Below, piece by piece: positions 58,592 to 64,000 of a stretch of 64,000 nt of DNA. The stretch is taken from NCBI GenBank assembly GCA_022824495.1, contig JAJDZU010000011.1:124001-188000 (forward strand), given 5' to 3'. Position numbers and translations under genes: made by a program. The notes under the pieces were generated by a model. It searched no databases and had not been told where the DNA came from. It worked only from the letters and a program-made list of their open reading frames with translations. Within the stretch, counting starts at the first letter, position 1. Every line of letters starts with the position of its first letter. The stretch comes from Chloroflexota bacterium (GTDB lineage: Bacteria > Chloroflexota > UBA11872).

Positions 58592-60595
58592 ATGGTTGAA
58601 GTCGAAACCGCCGACCCGGCCGTCAATCGCTGGCAGCGTGTCGGCGGCCAAGAGGGCGGCACGGTGACATCAATCGCGATGGCCTCGCATTCCGAGGGCC
58701 GTCGCATTCTCATTGGCACCATGTCCGGTGTTTTTCTGTCCGACGACGACGGTCAGAGCTGGCGGATTTCCAATGCCCAGCTCACCAGTCCATATATCCA
58801 GGCTGTTGCGGTGTCGCCGGACTACAGCCGCGACAGCAATGCCTTTGCCGGCGCCGTGCAGGGAGGAGTCTTCAAGTCGTTCGACGGCGGTGAATCCTGG
58901 AATCGCCTGTCCTTCTGGGGCGCCATCCCCAATGTTGTTGCACTCGCTCTATCGCCGTCGTACGCCACCGACCGCATCGCCTTGCTGGGAACGGACGGCG
59001 ATGGCGTCTATCGCACGACCAACGGCGGCCGCAGTTGGAATCCGTCCAATGTGGGGCTCTCGGGGCTTTCTATCCAGACCCTGGCGGTCTCCTCCGGTTT
59101 TCGCAACGACCAGATGGTCTTCGCCGGCGTGGTCAACGGCGGCGTGTGCCGATCGAGCGACGGCGGACGTACCTGGGAACAGATGGGCGGCGACGACTTT
59201 GGTACGGCCACGGTTCAGACGCTGGCGCTGGCGCCGGACTTCTCCGTCAACCGGACAATTGTTGCCGGCACGGAAGAGCGCGGCCTGTGGGTTTCAAGCG
59301 ACGGCGGCCGGAGCTGGGCACAGGTTGCAGAGGTCGGCGACGAGGCGGTCAATGCCGTGTGCATCTCTCCGTCGTTCGCGGAGGACCAGACGATCGTTGC
59401 CGGCACCGGCGCGCAGGGCGTGGTCGTAAGCACTGACGGCGGCGAAACCTGGGAAACACGGGCACTGGAGGATAGCTATGGGTCGATTCTGACTCTCGCG
59501 CTCCTACCAACCGACGACGCCACGCAACTCTGGGCCGGCACGTTCCTCACGGGGCTGCTCTGTTCCAGAGATCTGGGCGTCACCTGGGAACCGCGCAACA
59601 CAGGCATCACCAGTCAGAACTGGGTCACGCTCGCCATATCCCCTGACTTCGGGACGGACCGGACGATGTTCGCGGGCGGTTCCGGCAGCGGTGTCCACGT
59701 TTCGACCGACGGCGGCGAGACCTGGGAAGCGCGCGGCGAAGACATGGCTGAGTTGGATATCGCCGGTATCGCCGCCTCACCCGAATATTCCGACGATGGC
59801 ATCATTCTGGTGGCCACGCAGGCCGGGCTCTTCCGCAGCGCCGACCACGGACAGACGTGGGACGAAGCGGTTGACGGCTTTGATCTTGACGACGTGCGAG
59901 CGGTGGCGTTTTCTTCCGACTTCGGGAGCGATCGCACTGCGTTTGCCGGCGGCGCGCTGGGCTTGACGTATCGCAGTACCGATGCGGGCGAGAGCTGGGA
60001 GCGGCTGTCGCACGACTTCGACGGCGAGACGGTCGTGGCGCTGGCCACCGGACCCAATTTCCAGGTGGACCGCGCGGTCTTTGCGGGGACCGTTGGGCAG
60101 GGCGCCGCGGCGGTGCACGTCAGCTACGACGGCGGTGAATCGTTCGATCGATTCGTGGAACACGAGACCAATACACCGTGGGTGTCCTTGGCGATTCCCT
60201 CGACCTATACCGACAAAGAGCGCTCATGGCTGTTCGCCACGGCCAGCCAGGTGTTCCGTCCCGCAGCGCGATTTGAAGATGTCTGGTCGGGAACGTACCC
60301 GGGTGATGCCGAGACGGCCGTGCTCTGGATCGATGCCACGCCGACGTTCGCCGACGACACCACGGTGTACGCGGCGACCAGCCGAGGCGTCTTCAAGTCG
60401 GCAAACGGCGGCGCCGGCTGGTCAGAGTTCAACCCCAACCTGCGAAACCGCGCGGTCCTGCGCGTGGCGGCCTCGCCCAACTATGCCGACGACCACACGG
60501 TCTTTGCGATGGCGTTGGGTGGCGAAATCTGGCGGCTGGTAGACGATCCGGCGACGATTCGCGGCGAGGCGATTCGGCCTACCGACATCATCTAG
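58592..60595 (+). CDS. Asp-box (BNR/VPS10-like) beta-propeller protein
   Basis: 667 aa made almost wholly of blades, each ending in an Asp-box of the form S-x-D-x-G-x-T/S-W. Twelve can be counted: SDDDGQSW, SFDGGESW, TTNGGRSW, SSDGGRTW, SSDGGRSW, STDGGETW, SRDLGVTW, STDGGETW, SADHGQTW, STDAGESW, SYDGGESF and SANGGAGW. No signal peptide, lipobox or membrane helix is visible, although most relatives are exported. There is no sialidase Arg triad apparent. It is probably a structural or binding protein; an upstream start with a signal was not found. Confidence 0.87.
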   Translation: MVEVETADPAVNRWQRVGGQEGGTVTSIAMASHSEGRRILIGTMSGVFLSDDDGQSWRISNAQLTSPYIQAVAVSPDYSRDSNAFAGAVQGGVFKSFDGGESWNRLSFWGAIPNVVALALSPSYATDRIALLGTDGDGVYRTTNGGRSWNPSNVGLSGLSIQTLAVSSGFRNDQMVFAGVVNGGVCRSSDGGRTWEQMGGDDFGTATVQTLALAPDFSVNRTIVAGTEERGLWVSSDGGRSWAQVAEVGDEAVNAVCISPSFAEDQTIVAGTGAQGVVVSTDGGETWETRALEDSYGSILTLALLPTDDATQLWAGTFLTGLLCSRDLGVTWEPRNTGITSQNWVTLAISPDFGTDRTMFAGGSGSGVHVSTDGGETWEARGEDMAELDIAGIAASPEYSDDGIILVATQAGLFRSADHGQTWDEAVDGFDLDDVRAVAFSSDFGSDRTAFAGGALGLTYRSTDAGESWERLSHDFDGETVVALATGPNFQVDRAVFAGTVGQGAAAVHVSYDGGESFDRFVEHETNTPWVSLAIPSTYTDKERSWLFATASQVFRPAARFEDVWSGTYPGDAETAVLWIDATPTFADDTTVYAATSRGVFKSANGGAGWSEFNPNLRNRAVLRVAASPNYADDHTVFAMALGGEIWRLVDDPATIRGEAIRPTDII

Positions 60596-60652
60596 CGGCC
60601 ATCGATTCCTCGCCGCGTGTGCGCATGCTTGCGCGCGAGCAAACGGCGTCGG

Positions 60653-60766
60653 CTAGGGAACGACGGAATACAACCAGGTTCCCAGCACCAGCGAAGCCGT
60701 GGCCAGCGTGAGAACGACGACCAGGGTGCGGACGGTGACTCGGGCTCGGCTTGGGCGTCGCAGCAT
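60653..60766 (-). CDS. Possible 37-aa single-pass membrane peptide
   Basis: An ATG-to-TAG frame encodes a basic N-terminus (MLRRPSRARVTVRT) and a clean 20-residue hydrophobic segment (LVVVLTLATASLVLGTWLYS). The charge pattern fits an N-in membrane peptide. No Shine-Dalgarno is evident, and there is no neighbour on this strand, so it may be chance. Confidence 0.35.
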   Translation of the reverse strand: MLRRPSRARVTVRTLVVVLTLATASLVLGTWLYSVVP

Positions 60767-60915
60767 AGGGCGATTAGAAGATGGGCGCGGACCCGGCGGT
60801 CCGTCGCCCGGACAGCGTAGAGCGGTGGGCGGTCTTGACGCAAGACACCGGGCAACTTTGTGGACTCTCGCGCTGGACCGGCCGGGGCCCTTTGCTAGAC
60901 TCCCTGCGGCAAGTA

Positions 60916-60931
60916 CGTGAACGTTTTCACA
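60916..60931. promoter_or_regulatory. Rex-like operator upstream of the atp operon
   Basis: The site CGTGAACgttTTCACA matches the Rex consensus TGTGAACnnnTTCACA at 12 of 13 defined positions. It ends 24 bases before the AtpI-like start, where a repressor would block transcription or initiation. Rex senses the NADH/NAD+ ratio and controls respiratory genes in Gram-positive bacteria. No rex gene is in the window, so the regulator is inferred. Confidence 0.55.
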
Positions 60932-60955
60932 AAGTCGTGAAGGCTGCGTGTCCCT

Positions 60956-61165
60956 GTGGGTGCGCTTCGGTCTGCGGCGCTTGCCCTTGAGTTCGGATTC
61001 ATCGTGGGCACGTTCATGGTTGCCGGCATCCTGGGAGGGCGCTGGATCGATGACCGGTTGGGCACCGCGCCCTTCGTGTTACTTGGAGGAATACTCCTTG
61101 GCTTGGCGTCCAGCGTCTACGTGATGTACCTGATCTTCAGCTGGCAGCGCGGGGGGAATCGCTAG
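60956..61165 (+). CDS. atpI: AtpI/AtpZ-like ATP synthase accessory protein
   Basis: 69 aa from GTG. Two membrane helices (ALEFGFIVGTFMVAGILGGR and FVLLGGILLGLASSVYVMYL) are separated by WIDDRLGTAP, typical of PF09527-type proteins. These act in F0 c-ring assembly or Mg2+ transport. The gene is 2 bases before atpB. Confidence 0.82.
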   Translation: MGALRSAALALEFGFIVGTFMVAGILGGRWIDDRLGTAPFVLLGGILLGLASSVYVMYLIFSWQRGGNR

Positions 61166-61167
61166 GC

Positions 61168-61986
61168 ATGGCGGCGCCGGGCCAGGATCTCGCCCCCCAC
61201 GTCAGCGCGGCGGCGGAGCCGCTGGCCGGTCCATGGGAGACCCCCCTGGGGCCGTTCACGGTGACCAACTCCATGTTCACCATGTGGCTCACGATGGGCG
61301 GCATCCTGGCGCTGGCTTGGTTTGCAACTCGCCACATTCGGCGCGATCCCGAAGCCGCCCTGGTACCGCAGGGTCTCCAGAATGTTGCGGAGTCGGTCAC
61401 CGAGTTCCTGATGGAGCTCGTGGAGTCCACCGTCGGCCGGCGCTACGCCGGACGTGTTTTCGCCTACGGCGCGACGTTCTTCGTCTTCATCACGATCTCC
61501 AACTGGTCCAGCCTGCTGCCCGGCATCGGGACAATCTGGACGCCCTCCGAGGTCTATCACGACGGGCACCTGGAAACCATCGCCGCGCCGCTGTTCCGTC
61601 CGGCCACCGCCGACATCAACATGACCATTGCGCTGGCGCTGACGGCCTTCGTTGTCATTCACGCGTCCGGCATCGCGTCGCACGGCCCGCTGGGCCACAT
61701 CAAGGAAATGACCCAGGTCGCCTTCCTGGCGCCGGTCTTTATCATCATTGAACTCTTCGTCATCATTTCGCTGTCCTTCCGACTCTTTGGCAACCTGTTC
61801 GCGGGCGAGGTGCTGCTCAATGGACCCATCCTGGGCGCCTTCGCTCTCGGGCATCTGCCATTGATCGGGGCGGTGTTCCTGGTGTTGGAGATTCTTTTTG
61901 GTCTCGTTCAAGCCGTGATCTTCTTCATGCTCAGCATGGTGTTCACGGGCCAGTCGGTTGGGCCGGATACGGCCGAAGCGCACTAG
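61168..61986 (+). CDS. atpB: ATP synthase F0 subunit a
   Basis: 272 aa. Five or six membrane helices include the essential Arg segment ISLSFRLFGNLFAGEVLL and the C-terminal helix LEILFGLVQAVIFFMLSMVF. The protein forms the proton half-channels next to the c-ring. Order atpI-B-E-F-H-A is standard. Confidence 0.97.
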   Translation: MAAPGQDLAPHVSAAAEPLAGPWETPLGPFTVTNSMFTMWLTMGGILALAWFATRHIRRDPEAALVPQGLQNVAESVTEFLMELVESTVGRRYAGRVFAYGATFFVFITISNWSSLLPGIGTIWTPSEVYHDGHLETIAAPLFRPATADINMTIALALTAFVVIHASGIASHGPLGHIKEMTQVAFLAPVFIIIELFVIISLSFRLFGNLFAGEVLLNGPILGAFALGHLPLIGAVFLVLEILFGLVQAVIFFMLSMVFTGQSVGPDTAEAH

Positions 61987-62241
<255 letters not shown>

Positions 62242-62275
62242 GCCCGACGCGTAAGACGGCTACGGAGATGTGGCT

Positions 62276-62782
62276 ATGAGTGAGCCTGCGCCGCTTGGCA
62301 TCAGCTTCCCGAACATCCTGTTTCAGGTTGCCAACTTCCTGATCTTTCTGTGGGTGCTGCATCGTCTGCTCTTCAAGCCGCTGGTCGCCATGCTGGAACG
62401 CCGGCGCCAGCGGATTGCCGAGAGCCTGGACGAGGCCGAGAACCTGCGGAAGCAGGTAGAGACGGAACGCGCCGAGTTTCAAGCGGAGTTGTCCAACGCG
62501 CGCGCCGAGGCCCAGCGCATCCGCGACGAGGCCAGCCGCGCCGCGGAAACCCTGCGTGCGCGTGAACTGGAGCAAGCCCGCGCCGAGGCGGAACGCATGC
62601 GCACCGAGGCGGCCGCCGAGGTTGACCGTAACCGCGCCCGCGTCGCCGCCGAGCTTCGTGCCCAAACGGCCGATCTGGTCGTCGGCGCCACCGCGCGTGT
62701 TTTGGACCGCTCCATTGACGATCCTGAACACCGTCGGCTGGTCCAGGAAGCGATTGCGGAAGTCTCCGGAGGCTCAAGCTAG
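62276..62782 (+). CDS. atpF: ATP synthase F0 subunit b
   Basis: 168 aa. An N-terminal membrane helix (NILFQVANFLIFLWVLHRLL) is followed by a long charged coiled coil rich in Ala, Glu and Arg (ERRRQRIAESLDEAENLRKQ and on), which forms the peripheral stalk. ATG is chosen over the in-frame GTG two codons earlier because of GGAG spacing. Confidence 0.95.
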   Translation: MSEPAPLGISFPNILFQVANFLIFLWVLHRLLFKPLVAMLERRRQRIAESLDEAENLRKQVETERAEFQAELSNARAEAQRIRDEASRAAETLRARELEQARAEAERMRTEAAAEVDRNRARVAAELRAQTADLVVGATARVLDRSIDDPEHRRLVQEAIAEVSGGSS

Positions 62783-62784
62783 CC

Positions 62785-63318
62785 ATGCGCGGCAGCCGCC
62801 GCCGTCGCGCCGCGCGCTACCTGGAGGCCGTGGTCGCCGACGCCCGCGCCGGACAAGCCTGGAACGCCTGGGAGGCGGACCTGGAAGTCCTTGGCGCGGT
62901 TGCGGACGACGATCAGGCGCGACGTTTTCTCCAGAGCACCTCCATCGGGTTGGACGAGCGACTCGAGGCCGTGCAGCGCGCGGCAGGTGAGTCAATCTCC
63001 GCCCGCGGGCTTGGCCTGCTGCGCCTGCTCGCCGAGCAGCGCGAGGTCGACCTTACGCAGGAGATTGCGCGCCGGTTTCGCGATGCCGCTGATGAGGCGC
63101 AGAGCGTCGATCGCGTGCATGTCACAACCGCCGCGGCCCTGGGAGAGACCGAGTTGCGCGACTTGCGCGACAGCCTGGCGGCGCCGGGCCGAACCCTTCG
63201 TCTCACCACCGATATCGATCCCGCCCTGCTGGGCGGATTTGTCGTCCGACGCGGCGACGACGTACTTGACCTGAGCGTCCACGCCAGGCTGCAAGCCCTG
63301 GCGTCCACCTTGCGCTAG
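62785..63318 (+). CDS. atpH: ATP synthase F1 subunit delta
   Basis: 177 aa. The delta/OSCP domain is recognisable: RRAARYLEAVVADARAGQAW near the N-terminus and the C-terminal strand LTTDIDPALLGGFVVRRGDD then VLDLSVHARLQAL. It links the b stalk to alpha3beta3. The start is 2 bases after atpF. Confidence 0.93.
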   Translation: MRGSRRRRAARYLEAVVADARAGQAWNAWEADLEVLGAVADDDQARRFLQSTSIGLDERLEAVQRAAGESISARGLGLLRLLAEQREVDLTQEIARRFRDAADEAQSVDRVHVTTAAALGETELRDLRDSLAAPGRTLRLTTDIDPALLGGFVVRRGDDVLDLSVHARLQALASTLR

Positions 63319-63330
63319 CGGGAGCCCCGA

Positions 63331-64000
63331 ATGGCAATCAGCCCACAAGAGATCGCAGACGCGCTTCGGCAGCAGATCGAAGGCTTTCAGGCCCAGGCCG
63401 AGCAAGCCAACGTCGGCCACGTCCTCGAAGTCAGCGACGGTGTGGCGCGGCTATCCGGCCTTTCGCAGGCCATGGCTGGCGAGCTGCTGGCCTTCCCGCA
63501 CGACGTCACCGGCATGGCCCTGAACCTGGAAGAAGACACGATCGGTGCCGTAATCCTGGGTGACTACCTGCGCATCGAGGAAGGCGACGAAGCTCGGACC
63601 ACTGGCCGCGTTGCCCAGGTTCCGGTTGGTCCGGAACTGCTCGGGCGCGTGGTCAACGCCATTGGGGAGCCGGTCGACGGCAAGGGTCCGATCAACGCCG
63701 CGCGTTCCGACGTCATTGAAAAAGTCGCGCCGGGCGTCGCCCAGCGTCAGAACGTGGACACGCCCGTCCAGACCGGCCTGAAGGCCATCGACTCGATGAC
63801 GCCCATCGGCCGCGGTCAGCGCGAACTGATCATCGGCGACCGCCAGATCGGCAAGACCGCCATCGCGCTTGACACCATCATCAACCAGCGCGGCGGCGAC
63901 CTGATCTGCATCTACTGCGCCATCGGCCAGAAGGAAAGCGCCGTTGCCCAGGTCGTGGCCACCCTGCAGGAAGCCGGCGCGATGGAGCACACCATCGTGG
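63331..64000 (+). CDS. atpA: ATP synthase F1 subunit alpha, C-terminus cut by window edge
   Basis: The first 223 codons are present. [20 protein letters not shown] leads to the beta-barrel with [20 protein letters not shown]. Then [15 protein letters not shown] and the nucleotide-binding Walker [18 protein letters not shown] appear, the latter with Ile for the usual Thr (GDRQTGKT). [18 protein letters not shown] is intact. The rest of the catalytic domain lies outside. Confidence 0.97.
   Translation, partial: MAISPQEIADALRQQIEGFQAQAEQANVGHVLEVSDGVARLSGLSQAMAGELLAFPHDVTGMALNLEEDTIGAVILGDYLRIEEGDEARTTGRVAQVPVGPELLGRVVNAIGEPVDGKGPINAARSDVIEKVAPGVAQRQNVDTPVQTGLKAIDSMTPIGRGQRELIIGDRQIGKTAIALDTIINQRGGDLICIYCAIGQKESAVAQVVATLQEAGAMEHTIV

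Larger units (their letters stand above)
60596..60955. other. Non-coding interval before the atp operon
   Basis: 360 bases with no convincing plus-strand gene. It holds a possible 37-codon minus-strand ORF and the Rex-like site, both listed separately. The rest shows nothing I can support. Confidence 0.6.

Overview
The window reads as chromosomal DNA from a GC-rich bacterium, most likely a Chloroflexota (perhaps an aerobic SAR202- or Dehalococcoidia-like lineage). This is an inference from overall style: frequent GTG and TTG starts, Pro/Thr-rich linkers on exported proteins, an F-type ATPase operon led by a small AtpI/AtpZ-like protein, a tlyA-nadK-recN run, and abundant sulfatase, creatininase, amidohydrolase and Gfo/Idh genes. 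No rRNA, transposase, phage gene or CRISPR array was seen.

Region 1 (1-16.4 kb, all minus strand): an aldo/keto reductase cut by the window edge, a CCA-adding enzyme, a five-gene MoxR-DUF58-VWA cluster with an uncharacterised coiled-coil membrane partner, then recN, nadK, tlyA, hisB, hisD, dtd and an FmdB zinc ribbon, mostly with touching or overlapping ends. Region 2 (16.6-28.1 kb, plus strand): a zinc-ribbon membrane protein, a MidA-like methyltransferase, an aspartase/fumarase, a three-gene ABC-2 exporter, and a surface-polysaccharide cluster (methyltransferase, GT4, SDR epimerase, O-antigen-ligase-like polymerase, GT2).

Region 3 (28.1-46.4 kb, mixed strands): accessory genes. These are a formylglycine-type sulfatase, a DUF3054 protein, tRNA-Leu(UAA), a NYN-domain ribonuclease preceded by two tandem promoter-small RNA-terminator units, an apparent sugar/cyclitol catabolic run (two Gfo/Idh oxidoreductases, a pair of amidohydrolases, DegT aminotransferase, SRPBCC, SMP-30), a lipoprotein, CorA, an MFS transporter with a long extra tail, a Ca2+/Na+ antiporter and two creatininases. 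From about 28 kb the plus strand turns from C-rich to G-rich whatever the gene direction.

Region 4 (46.4-64 kb, mainly plus): coaX and coaBC, a hypothetical protein, a small membrane protein, a third Gfo/Idh, then recJ, a Rel (p)ppGpp enzyme with two zinc-finger-type CC motifs, a PlsY-like acyltransferase, DegV, a glycerate-2-kinase-like protein, a LysM protein and a 12-Asp-box beta-propeller. The atp operon (atpI, B, E, F, H, A cut at the edge) follows, with a near-consensus Rex operator 24 bp before its first gene.

The most notable observations are the twin 63-nt RNA modules beside the NYN nuclease gene, the Rex-like site before the ATP synthase operon, the tandem zinc-finger motif in Rel, an amidohydrolase pair in which one member has lost most metal ligands, and the plus-strand GC-skew reversal near 28 kb.
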